From contig JAQIBG010000470.1 of the NCBI GenBank assembly GCA_027859175.1, forward strand, positions 1-33,183: DNA of 33,183 nt, in the 5' to 3' direction. A model generated the notes under the pieces. That model worked only from the letters and a program-made list of their open reading frames with translations, made no database searches and was not told the DNA's origin. The first letter of the stretch is position 1; every line of letters begins with the position of its first letter. Below, in pieces: positions 1-6,195 of the stretch. The DNA is from Planctomycetota bacterium (GTDB lineage: Bacteria; Planctomycetota; UBA11346). The position numbers and the translations under genes were made by a program.

Positions 1-30
1 CCACAGAGCCCGCCCCAGGACCCACGACCA

Positions 31-49
31 GACCGGCCGCAGGCCGGTC
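31..49. terminator. Hairpin at the left edge of the window
   Basis: An 8-bp perfect stem, GACCGGCC pairing with GGCCGGTC around a GCA loop, with no T-run on either side. It may end transcription of a gene left of the window. Just before it, at 15-22, is CCAGGACC, the same octamer found in the intergenic repeats at 29548-29555, so a member of that repeat family may be cut by the window edge. Bases 1-90 hold no gene that I can support. Confidence 0.35.
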
Positions 50-56
50 CCCGCCC

Positions 57-83
57 TTGAGCCCAGCGCCAGACCAGCATCAT
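57..83 (+). promoter_or_regulatory. Candidate leaderless promoter of the HIT operon
   Basis: TTGAGC at 57-62 and CATCAT at 78-83 are separated by 15 bases, and the ATG at 91 follows the -10-like box by 7 bases. The arrangement matches other genes here (hemH, radA, the STAS-like gene) and is one reason for preferring the start at 91. The matches to consensus are weak, so this is inference. Confidence 0.3.
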
Positions 84-90
84 GCCGCCC

Positions 91-510
91 ATGGCCAGTC
101 TCTTCAGCAAGATCCACCAGGGCGAAATCCCTGCCTCCACCGTGTTCACGCAGGAGCGCTGGTTCGGCATCCTCGATCTGTTCCCAGTGAGCCCTGGCCA
201 TCTCTTGATAATCCCCACCCATGAGGCGGCTCTGATCCATGAGCTGCCAGACGACACCCTGGCCGAACTGGGTGCCGTCATCGCTCGCGGCACCGCCTGC
301 TTGCGCCAGGCGCTGAACTGCGACGCGGTATCGGTACTCCTGCGCGACGGCACCGCCGCCGGCCAGGAAATCCCGCACGTACACTGGCATCTGGTACCGC
401 GCTTCGACGGCGACCAAGCACATCACTTCGGTGGCGGCAGCTACGGCAGCGACACCGAGCGCCAGGCCGCGATGGATGCCATGGTCACGCGCCTTCAGGC
501 GGCGTGGTAA
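91..510 (+). CDS. HIT-family nucleotide hydrolase/transferase
   Basis: A cytoplasmic HIT-superfamily protein of 139 residues, the usual size for stand-alone bacterial HIT proteins, which hydrolyse or transfer nucleoside phosphates such as AMP-lysine or dinucleoside polyphosphates. The N-terminus opens with the family's F-x-K-I-x-x-G-E-I-P-A pattern. The signature is H96-V-H98-W-H100-L-V-P-R; the middle histidine is the expected nucleophile. An ATG at 82 is in frame, but the ATG at 91 starts at the family's usual MASLFxKI and sits 7 bases after a -10-like box. The stop codon shares one base with the next start (TAATG), so the MazG-like and acyltransferase genes downstream are probably cotranscribed. 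The physiological substrate cannot be read from the sequence. Confidence 0.9.
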   Translation: MASLFSKIHQGEIPASTVFTQERWFGILDLFPVSPGHLLIIPTHEAALIHELPDDTLAELGAVIARGTACLRQALNCDAVSVLLRDGTAAGQEIPHVHWHLVPRFDGDQAHHFGGGSYGSDTERQAAMDAMVTRLQAAW

Positions 511-803
511 TGGATCTCCGCGCCTTTCAGCACCGCATCGCCACCACCTACGGCGCCAAAGACAGCGCGCGCGGCGTGGCCGGCACCTTCATGTATTTCA
601 CCGAAGAGGTCGGCGAACTGGCCGAAGCCCTGCGCGAGCCCGACGACCACGACCTACCCGGTGAATTCGCCGACTGCCTCGCCTGGCTGACCTCGCTGGC
701 CCACCTGGCCGGCGTCGACTTGGCCGAAGCCACCGAAGCCAAGTACGGCGGCGGCTGCACTCGCTGCGGCCACACGCCCTGCGCCTGCGACACCAAGCCC
801 TGA
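510..803 (+). CDS. MazG-like nucleotide pyrophosphohydrolase with Cys-rich tail
   Basis: A 97-residue all-alpha protein of the MazG superfamily, whose members hydrolyse NTPs to NMP and pyrophosphate with Mg2+. The metal-binding signature is visible as E32-E33-V-G-E36-L followed by E52-F-A-D55, the ExxE/ExxD pattern. After the helical core the protein ends in a short tail, C-T-R-C-G-H-T-P-C-A-C, with four cysteines and a histidine, which could bind zinc. A GTG at 504 is in frame, but the ATG at 510 overlaps the upstream stop by one base and gives a natural start. The stop overlaps the next ATG by one base (TGATG). Next to a HIT protein, a nucleotide-pool cleaning role is plausible; the substrate is unknown. 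Confidence 0.8.
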   Translation: MDLRAFQHRIATTYGAKDSARGVAGTFMYFTEEVGELAEALREPDDHDLPGEFADCLAWLTSLAHLAGVDLAEATEAKYGGGCTRCGHTPCACDTKP

Positions 804-1747
804 TGAGCGCTCCAGACTCGGCCCCCAGCAACACCGGGCCCACCCTGCTCACCCGCGTGATCAGCACCCTGATCGCAGCCGGGCGCATCTTGCCGCCACG
901 CTTCGCGTGGGTCCTCGGCGGGAGCGTCGGCTATGCCTTCGGCTGTCTGCCGATGCGCGACCAGCGCCGCTGCCGCGAGCACCTGGCGCGCGCCTTTCCG
1001 GAGCAGAACCAGGCCTGGATTGAGCACACCGCGCGCAAGGCCTTCCGCCACGTTGGGCGCATGGCCGCGTGGACCCTCGCCACCCTGCATCGCCCGCCGC
1101 AGGTGTTACGTCGCCACTGTGCCTGGCATGGCCGCACCAACATGGCCGCCACCCGCGCCGCCCAGCTCGCCGGCAAGGGCACGCTGATCTTGGCCGGCCA
1201 TCTCGGCAACTGGGAGCTGTTGGCCCGCGTCACTGGCACCATCATGGGCGCTAGCGTGCTCGGCAAACGGATGCGTAACCCAGCGCTCGACCACATCGTG
1301 CGCCAAATTCGCGGCGAACACGGCAACCGCGCCCTGTACCAGGAAGACGGCGTAGCGGCCTGCGTGCGCGAACTGCGCTCGGGCCAGCTCATGGCCACCC
1401 TGATCGACCAAGACATCCGGCGCCTGGCTGGCTGCTTCGTGCCCTGGTTTGGGCATCCCGCCTACACGCCGTCTGGCCCCGTGATGCTGGCGCTGCTGGC
1501 GCGCGCGCCGGTGCAATCGGTGCACTGCCTGTGGGACGGCCGCCGTTGGGCCATGCACTGGGGCCCGCGTTGGGTGATCCCGCGCGATTGCTCGCGCGAT
1601 GAAGCCGTGGCCATGGTCACCGCCCAGGCCACCGCCTTCCAAGAACACCTAGTCCGCCTGTACCCCGAACAATGGGTGTGGTGGCACAAACGGTGGCGAA
1701 CGCAGCCCAGCGACGAACCCAGCGCCCTATGCTGGCCCAAGGTCTGA
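803..1747 (+). CDS. LpxL/HtrB-type lipid A acyltransferase
   Basis: A 314-residue member of the bacterial lipid A biosynthesis acyltransferase family (LpxL/LpxM/HtrB), which adds a secondary acyl chain from acyl-ACP to a lipid A precursor at the inner membrane. The catalytic H-x4-E motif is seen as H133-L-G-N-W-E138, preceded by the usual G-x-G-T-L-I-L-A. The segment near residues 190-215 (ATLIDQDIRR followed by FVPWFG) matches the family's conserved D-Q and FFG-like block. The first roughly 50 residues contain a weakly hydrophobic stretch that may be the membrane anchor. The start overlaps the MazG-like stop by one base. Implies a Gram-negative outer membrane with lipid A. Which acyl position it uses cannot be decided, so no symbol is given. 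Confidence 0.85.
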   Translation: MSAPDSAPSNTGPTLLTRVISTLIAAGRILPPRFAWVLGGSVGYAFGCLPMRDQRRCREHLARAFPEQNQAWIEHTARKAFRHVGRMAAWTLATLHRPPQVLRRHCAWHGRTNMAATRAAQLAGKGTLILAGHLGNWELLARVTGTIMGASVLGKRMRNPALDHIVRQIRGEHGNRALYQEDGVAACVRELRSGQLMATLIDQDIRRLAGCFVPWFGHPAYTPSGPVMLALLARAPVQSVHCLWDGRRWAMHWGPRWVIPRDCSRDEAVAMVTAQATAFQEHLVRLYPEQWVWWHKRWRTQPSDEPSALCWPKV

Positions 1748-1797
1748 GCGGGCACCGGCCGGCCAGGAAAGCACGCTGGCACCCGCGCCCGAGTCCC

Positions 1798-1803
1798 TAG
1801 CCT
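1798..1803 (+). promoter_or_regulatory. -10-like box just before hemE
   Basis: TAGCCT lies 8 bases before the hemE ATG, with CTGGCA (1776-1781) 16 bases further up as a possible -35. There is no Shine-Dalgarno sequence between box and start. This fits leaderless transcription; it is inferred from spacing alone. Confidence 0.35.
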
Positions 1804-1811
1804 GCCCCGCC

Positions 1812-2897
1812 ATGAGTCGCACCTCGATCCGATCTGCCGGTAATGCCCTCGGTTTGGGCCCCGAATTGTGGGACAGCCATTTCATGCGGGCCTGCCGTGG
1901 CGAAGCCAGCGAACGGGTCCCGGTGTGGCTGATGCGCCAAGCTGGGCGCTACATGGCCGAATACCGCGCGGTCCGCGCCGATCGTGACTTCCTCGGCATG
2001 TGCGAGCCGAAAATCGCGGCCGAGGTCACGATCACGGCCCAGCAGCGCATCGATGCCGACGCCGCGATCATCTTTGCCGACATCCTGCTGATTCTCAAAG
2101 GTTTCGGCCTGGATCTGACCTTCGCCGCCGGCGAGGGCCCACGCCTTAGCCCCCCGATCCGCAGCGCGGCCGACCTGGATCGCTTGGCGGCGCCCGGCGA
2201 GGCCGCCGAACGCTGCGCCTACGTGGCCGAGGCCTGCCGGCTCACGCGCGACGGCCTCGACCCACACATCCCACTGATCGGCTTCTGCGGCGCGCCGTTC
2301 ACCGTGGCCGCCTACGCGATTGAAGGCCAGGGCTCGCGCCAATGGGCCACGGTCCGGAAGTTCATGTACGAACAGCCGGCCGTGTTCCATCGCCTGCAAG
2401 AGATGCTGGTGGCCGCCCTCGGCCCCTACCTACGACGCCAGATCGAAGCCGGTGCCCAGGCCGTGCAGATCTTCGACAGCTGGGTTGGCATGCTCACCGA
2501 AGCCGATTACCGCGAGTTCGTGCTGCCGCATCTACAAGCCCTGGTCAGCCAGATCCCCGACGGCGCGCCCGTGATCTGCTTCGGCACCAACACCGCCCAC
2601 CTGACCAGCGCCATCGCCGCGTCAGGCTGCGATGTGCTCGGCGTTGACCACACCACCGATCTCGCCGCCACCTGGGACGCCCTCGGCGGGCCCGATCACA
2701 TCTCGATCCAAGGCAATCTCGACCCCGCCGCCCTGCTGGCTGGTGAAGAGCGCTTGCTGGCCATGAGCGAGCAGGTTTTGGCCGCGGCCGGCAACCGGCC
2801 GGGCTACATCTTCAACCTTGGTCACGGCGTGTTCAAAGAGACCGATGTGGAGCGCGTGATCGCCTTGATCAAGCACGTGCATGCACGCGGTGGCTGA
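1812..2897 (+). CDS. hemE: Uroporphyrinogen decarboxylase HemE
   Basis: Converts uroporphyrinogen III to coproporphyrinogen III by removing four carboxyl groups, in the cytoplasm, on the way to haem. The family signature PVWLMRQAGRYMAEYR is present (Arg42, Arg46 and Tyr47 in the substrate pocket), followed by F-A-D90, the catalytic aspartate in FxDI. Further conserved blocks are G-F-C-G-A-P-F-T-V-A, F-D-S-W near residue 219 and the C-terminal N-L-G-H-G-V. At 361 residues it is slightly longer than typical (about 340-355) because of a 20-residue N-terminal extension; an in-frame ATG at 1884 would remove that extension. Ferrochelatase lies 0.6 kb away on the other strand. It is distinct from the UroD-like protein at 9301, which lacks the decarboxylase signature. 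Confidence 0.97.
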   Translation: MSRTSIRSAGNALGLGPELWDSHFMRACRGEASERVPVWLMRQAGRYMAEYRAVRADRDFLGMCEPKIAAEVTITAQQRIDADAAIIFADILLILKGFGLDLTFAAGEGPRLSPPIRSAADLDRLAAPGEAAERCAYVAEACRLTRDGLDPHIPLIGFCGAPFTVAAYAIEGQGSRQWATVRKFMYEQPAVFHRLQEMLVAALGPYLRRQIEAGAQAVQIFDSWVGMLTEADYREFVLPHLQALVSQIPDGAPVICFGTNTAHLTSAIAASGCDVLGVDHTTDLAATWDALGGPDHISIQGNLDPAALLAGEERLLAMSEQVLAAAGNRPGYIFNLGHGVFKETDVERVIALIKHVHARGG

Positions 2898-2902
2898 CAG
2901 CC
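2892..2902 (+). terminator. Small palindrome over the hemE stop codon
   Basis: GGCTGACAGCC contains the hemE stop TGA (2895-2897). An identical core recurs over the rbfA stop at 28898-28908. The stem is short and has no T-run, so it would be a weak terminator at best. Confidence 0.25.
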
Positions 2903-2939
2903 CTCGGCTGCACCTGTGCGCTAGCACGAGGCTAAGCTG

Positions 2940-3494
2940 ATGAGCATGGAGTTGCTCAGTCTCAGCTGTAACCACTGCGGCGCGCCCCTTGAGGCACCGA
3001 AGTCAGCCAATTACCTGAGCTGCCAGCACTGCGGCTCACGGCTGAAAATTATGTCGAGCGGCGGCGCCGCTTGGACTGAAGTCCAAGAAAAGATCGAAGC
3101 GATCGCCGAACGCCAAGACGACATGGCGCAAGACCTTGAGATCATCAAGCTGCACAACCAAATCGAAGCGCTCGAGCGCGACTGGGATCGTTACCGCGAT
3201 AAGTCGATGATTCGCAGTAAACACGGTCGCGAACGCGAGCCGTCGGTCGGCGGCGGCATGTTTTCCATGATTGTCGGCATCGTTGGCGGATTGGTTTTCT
3301 TCGCCATGTCGGGTGGCGCCGGGGCGCCGATGCCGTTCCCACTATTCGGCCTCGCCTTTGTTGCTTTTGGTGTATTTAGCGGACTCCACAGCATGAAAAC
3401 AGGCAAGGCATTCGAGCGCTCCAAACAGCGCTTTCAAAGCCAGCGACGCAGCCTGCAAGGCCAGATCCGCCGCGCGAGCCACACCGATAGCTAA
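2940..3494 (+). CDS. Zinc-ribbon, coiled-coil membrane protein of unknown function
   Basis: A 184-residue protein that I cannot assign to a named family. It opens with a C4 zinc ribbon (C10-x2-C13 and C28-x2-C31, each followed by G), then has a charged, probably coiled-coil segment at about 45-85. Two hydrophobic stretches follow at roughly 103-122 and 128-146 (MFSMIVGIVGGLVFFAM and the segment around FPLFGLAFVAFGVF), and the C-terminus is basic. This suggests a small protein with a cytoplasmic zinc ribbon and a membrane hairpin. ACGAGG about 9 bases before the ATG is a weak ribosome-binding site. It lies 42 bases after hemE in the same direction and converges on hemH; a role in haem synthesis is possible by position only. 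Confidence 0.75.
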   Translation: MSMELLSLSCNHCGAPLEAPKSANYLSCQHCGSRLKIMSSGGAAWTEVQEKIEAIAERQDDMAQDLEIIKLHNQIEALERDWDRYRDKSMIRSKHGREREPSVGGGMFSMIVGIVGGLVFFAMSGGAGAPMPFPLFGLAFVAFGVFSGLHSMKTGKAFERSKQRFQSQRRSLQGQIRRASHTDS

Positions 3495-3515
3495 GCCGGA
3501 TGAGCACGGCCGGCT
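3494..3515. terminator. Hairpin between convergent stop codons
   Basis: AGCCGG (3494-3499) pairs with CCGGCT (3510-3515). The last base of the plus-strand TAA stop and the last base of the minus-strand hemH stop form the outer pair of the stem. There is no T-run on either side. A short shared bidirectional terminator is plausible. Confidence 0.35.
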
Positions 3516-4465
3516 CAATCCAGCGCGAGCACCCGGTCGGCCAACTCGCTGATAAACGCTGGATGATCATGCACGCAGCGCGCGCGGGTATAACCGCAGC
3601 CAAGTTCTGCGCACAGAGCACGGGCCTCAATGTCCAAGTCGTAGGCCACCTCAACGTGGTCAACCAGGAAGCCGACTGCCTGCACAATAATATCGCGTGC
3701 GCCAGCCGCCGCCGCCGCGCGGATCTGCTCACTAACCGTGGGCGTTGACCACGGAATCCGTGATGGATCGGGCGCGCTCTGATACCCAACTTCATGCGCT
3801 GGATGCTCCGCCGCTGCCGCAATCAAACCCGCGCTGTGTTCGACCTGCGCCCGATACGGGCTGCTGCGCTCAGCCAGCACCGGAATCGCATGCGCGGTCA
3901 GGAGCAAGGTGGCCTGGTCATAGCGTTGCTCATCCCAGCCCACCGTTGCCACCTTGATTTCAGCGGCGCACGCCGCCACGAAACCAGCGCCGGCGAAGTA
4001 GGGCTCAATCACACCGGCGCGCCGCGGCGCCGCATCACCTAAGTCCTGCGCCGCCTCAGCGCACTGATCCAAATAATCTTCCCAACTGCGGCGCGTCTGC
4101 TGCACGCTCATCACCACCGCACGGTAGTGACTGCAGCCCGCCTCATGAAGCGCGCGCAAACCGTCGGCGTACCACGGCGCCCAGTTGCGAAAACCACAAC
4201 GCACCGGCATCGGTCGCCCGCGCCGCGCCAACTCGGCCTCAAGGGCCTCAGCCTGGGCAAAGGTCAGCGGGTTGTACGGGCTGACCCCACCTAAGGCGTG
4301 GTAATGCGCGGCCACCTCGGCCACGCGCGCCGCCTGGCGCGGGTCGTCATCGAGCACCTTCGACACAAAACATTCAACCCGTCCTGGGCAGTCAGCCTTG
4401 CGTTTGCAGCAGGTGTCGGTGACGCCACCAAAGCCCAAAACAAGCACGCCATGTTGGTCACTCAT
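3515..4465 (-). CDS. hemH: Ferrochelatase HemH
   Basis: Inserts Fe2+ into a porphyrin as the last or near-last step of haem synthesis. The 316 residues match bacterial ferrochelatases in length and in their key blocks: the opening GVLVLGFGG, HALGGVSPYNPLT near 56-68, the metal-binding H192 in T-A-H-A-I-P, Y-Q-S-A at 228-231 followed by P-W-S-T-P, and E272 in D-H-V-E-V-x-Y-D-L-D. Odd feature: after the first beta strand there is a cysteine-rich stretch with C19, C20, C26 and C32 where most ferrochelatases have none. More cysteines occur at 285, 290 and 297. Whether the substrate is protoporphyrin or coproporphyrin cannot be decided. A -10-like TAGGCT lies 6 bases before the ATG. It runs opposite to hemE. 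Confidence 0.93.
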   Translation of the reverse strand: MSDQHGVLVLGFGGVTDTCCKRKADCPGRVECFVSKVLDDDPRQAARVAEVAAHYHALGGVSPYNPLTFAQAEALEAELARRGRPMPVRCGFRNWAPWYADGLRALHEAGCSHYRAVVMSVQQTRRSWEDYLDQCAEAAQDLGDAAPRRAGVIEPYFAGAGFVAACAAEIKVATVGWDEQRYDQATLLLTAHAIPVLAERSSPYRAQVEHSAGLIAAAAEHPAHEVGYQSAPDPSRIPWSTPTVSEQIRAAAAAGARDIIVQAVGFLVDHVEVAYDLDIEARALCAELGCGYTRARCVHDHPAFISELADRVLALD

Positions 4466-4471
4466 GGCGGC

Positions 4472-4507
4472 AGCCTAGATGGCCGACTGAATCGGGCGAG
4501 GCCCGAT
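4472..4507 (-). promoter_or_regulatory. hemH promoter with inverted repeat over the -35 region
   Basis: On the minus strand TAGGCT (plus 4472-4477) lies 6 bases before the hemH ATG. At the -35 distance is a perfect repeat, ATCGGGC (4491-4497) and GCCCGAT (4501-4507) around GAG. No gene ends here, so a terminator is unlikely; an operator for a regulator of hemH is the better reading, but no regulator is identified. Confidence 0.35.
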
Positions 4508-4593
4508 CTCGACCACGCCAAGCACGGGCCACGTCACCTGCAAACAGCCTGCGCCGAGCCACGTAAGCCGGACATCGTGCCTAATGCCTTAGC

Positions 4594-4622
4594 TTGCCGC
4601 TGATTGCCGCCCTTGTTATGCT
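4594..4622 (+). promoter_or_regulatory. Leaderless promoter of the STAS-like gene
   Basis: TTGCCG (4594-4599), a 17-base spacer and TATGCT (4617-4622) make the best sigma-70-like promoter in the window. The ATG at 4629 follows the -10 by 6 bases, where transcription itself would begin. No Shine-Dalgarno sequence fits. Confidence 0.55.
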
Positions 4623-4628
4623 GCGCCC

Positions 4629-5111
4629 ATGTCGAGCCGAGTCTTCTCATACCAGTGCATGCCAGACAAGGACATCGTGGTGGTATTTGGCGAAGGCACG
4701 ATTCGCGTTCGCGGGTTGTTTGAGATCCTCATTCGCATCTCGCAAGACGAGTCCTGCCGCAAAACCCACAAACGCCTGCTCGATCTGCGCCGGGCCGAAC
4801 TCAAGTTGTCACCCGATGACGCTCACCGCTTCGCCGACCTGGTCAAAAAGGAAGTGCCACAATTGGGCGAAAATCGCTACGCGGTCCTGCTGGCACCGAT
4901 GGCTGATCGCCACACCGCCGGTCTGATTCGTCGCGAGTTAGAACCGCTGGGGGTTGAAATCCAGCTGTTCAACGACCACGTCGAAGCCCTGCAGTGGCTC
5001 TATCACGACTCCGATTTATTCCCCGGCGGCACCCCACCAGATCCGACCGTAGCGGATCCCGCGGCAGAACCACCACCAGCACCAGGTCCGGACGGCTCCG
5101 AGCAGGCCTAA
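4629..5111 (+). CDS. Small STAS/SpoIIAA-like protein, function unknown
   Basis: A 160-residue soluble protein. Residues 1-125 have the alternating strand/helix pattern of the SpoIIAA-like/STAS fold seen in many uncharacterised bacterial proteins: an early V-V-V-F strand, a central L-L-D-L-R strand, R-Y-A-V-L-L-A strand and the closing F-N-D-H-V-E-A-L-Q-W-L helix, similar to the end of STAS/SEC14-type proteins. The last 30 residues are Pro/Ala/Asp-rich and probably disordered. I cannot name a specific function. It has its own promoter directly in front of the ATG and stands alone between divergent hemH and the prepilin-like gene. Confidence 0.7.
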   Translation: MSSRVFSYQCMPDKDIVVVFGEGTIRVRGLFEILIRISQDESCRKTHKRLLDLRRAELKLSPDDAHRFADLVKKEVPQLGENRYAVLLAPMADRHTAGLIRRELEPLGVEIQLFNDHVEALQWLYHDSDLFPGGTPPDPTVADPAAEPPPAPGPDGSEQA

Positions 5112-5225
5112 CCCATCCCAGAATAGGCATATACGCGTGCGATCTGGCGCCAACTGACCCAGATAACAGCACGCTCCCAAACTTTACCAAATCGCTTTTC
5201 TCTGGCGTCCGAATGCTGCGCCCAC

Positions 5226-5231
5226 TATACT
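5226..5231 (+). promoter_or_regulatory. -10 box before the prepilin-like gene
   Basis: TATACT lies 7 bases before the ATG at 5239, with only a weak -35 candidate (CTGGCG, 5202-5207). Spacing fits a leaderless transcript. The rest of the 5112-5238 gap shows only a weak stem (ATCTGG 5142-5147 with CCAGAT 5159-5164). Confidence 0.4.
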
Positions 5232-5238
5232 TGTTTGC

Positions 5239-6075
5239 ATGTGTAGGCCAAAACACGGCATGACTCTTATCGAATTGTTGGTTGTGATTTCCATCATTGC
5301 GGTGCTCGCTGCCTTGCTGCTGCCAGCCCTCAGTATGGCCCGAAGCGCGGCGCAAAAAGCTCAATGCATCAAGCGCCAAGGCCAGTTCACCTTTGCCATG
5401 CTCGGCTACGCCGAGGATTATGATGGCCGCTACGTGCCAGCTTCAGGCGGCTGGCATGGCGTCGAGACTTACGGCTACCGCTGGTTCTCCGACCTCGCCC
5501 CCTACACCGATGCCGTCAAAACGCTCGCCGCGGGCGGCTACGGCGACTGGGGCAAAAGCGGCATGTGGGACCGCATGCGTACGCAATTGTGGGACGCCAT
5601 GCAGTGCCCGGTTTTCCAAGGTCGCAGCGATACCCACGGCCCCAGCGCCGACGCCAACGCCCCCGGCTACACCTCGGGCGGCTACGCCATCAACCACGTC
5701 CCCGGCGCGCCCAACAACCTCAAGCACACCTGGTACGACTGGGGCGCTCAGGGCACCGGCCGGCAACTGTGGTTTCACCAACAGATCACCCATCAAAGCC
5801 AGCGCGCCTGGCTCGCTGAGGGCGACTGGGTGGTGATTGGCACAGTGGGCAGCGTCAACCCCAGCACGCCTTACACCACTGGTGACTTCGACCAACCCAC
5901 CATCTACCGCGATCGTGACAGCAGCGCACCGGGTGAACCGCGTCACGGTGGCCGCTGCAATGTTGCCTTTTTTGACGGCCACGTGGCCAGCCTGCCGTTT
6001 GGCACCGGCACGGTTCCCAGCAGTGGGCGCGATGCCCGCCTGACCTGGATGAACCCGGAAAACTTTACCGAATAA
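5239..6075 (+). CDS. Prepilin-type protein with H-X9-DG C-terminal motif
   Basis: A 278-residue type II secretion/type IV pilin-like protein. The leader is only seven residues (M-C-R-P-K-H-G), cleaved after G7; the mature protein begins M-T-L-I-E with the conserved Glu at +5, followed by a hydrophobic helix to about residue 30. The C-terminal part carries the H-X9-DG motif (H236, then D246-G247), typical of the large prepilin-like families of Planctomycetes, Lentisphaerae and Verrucomicrobia. These are thought to be surface or pseudopilus proteins, but their function is unknown. Aromatic- and Gly-rich segments lie between. No other pilus genes are nearby, so it is an orphan member. The start follows a TATACT box by 7 bases. 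Confidence 0.88.
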   Translation: MCRPKHGMTLIELLVVISIIAVLAALLLPALSMARSAAQKAQCIKRQGQFTFAMLGYAEDYDGRYVPASGGWHGVETYGYRWFSDLAPYTDAVKTLAAGGYGDWGKSGMWDRMRTQLWDAMQCPVFQGRSDTHGPSADANAPGYTSGGYAINHVPGAPNNLKHTWYDWGAQGTGRQLWFHQQITHQSQRAWLAEGDWVVIGTVGSVNPSTPYTTGDFDQPTIYRDRDSSAPGEPRHGGRCNVAFFDGHVASLPFGTGTVPSSGRDARLTWMNPENFTE

Positions 6076-6195
6076 GAGTGACCACCACCCTCGCAGGTGC
6101 TGCCCGCTACGGTAGCAGAAGCCCTTCGTCGCTAAAAACAGGTCTTGTATGGGCCGGTTTAACGGAACCATCCCGCGCTCGATCGGAGTCGGCAT

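Noticed and set aside
5112-5238. Riboswitch-like structure before the prepilin gene
   Set aside because: Only one weak 6-bp stem; the -10 box directly before the ATG makes a long leader unlikely.
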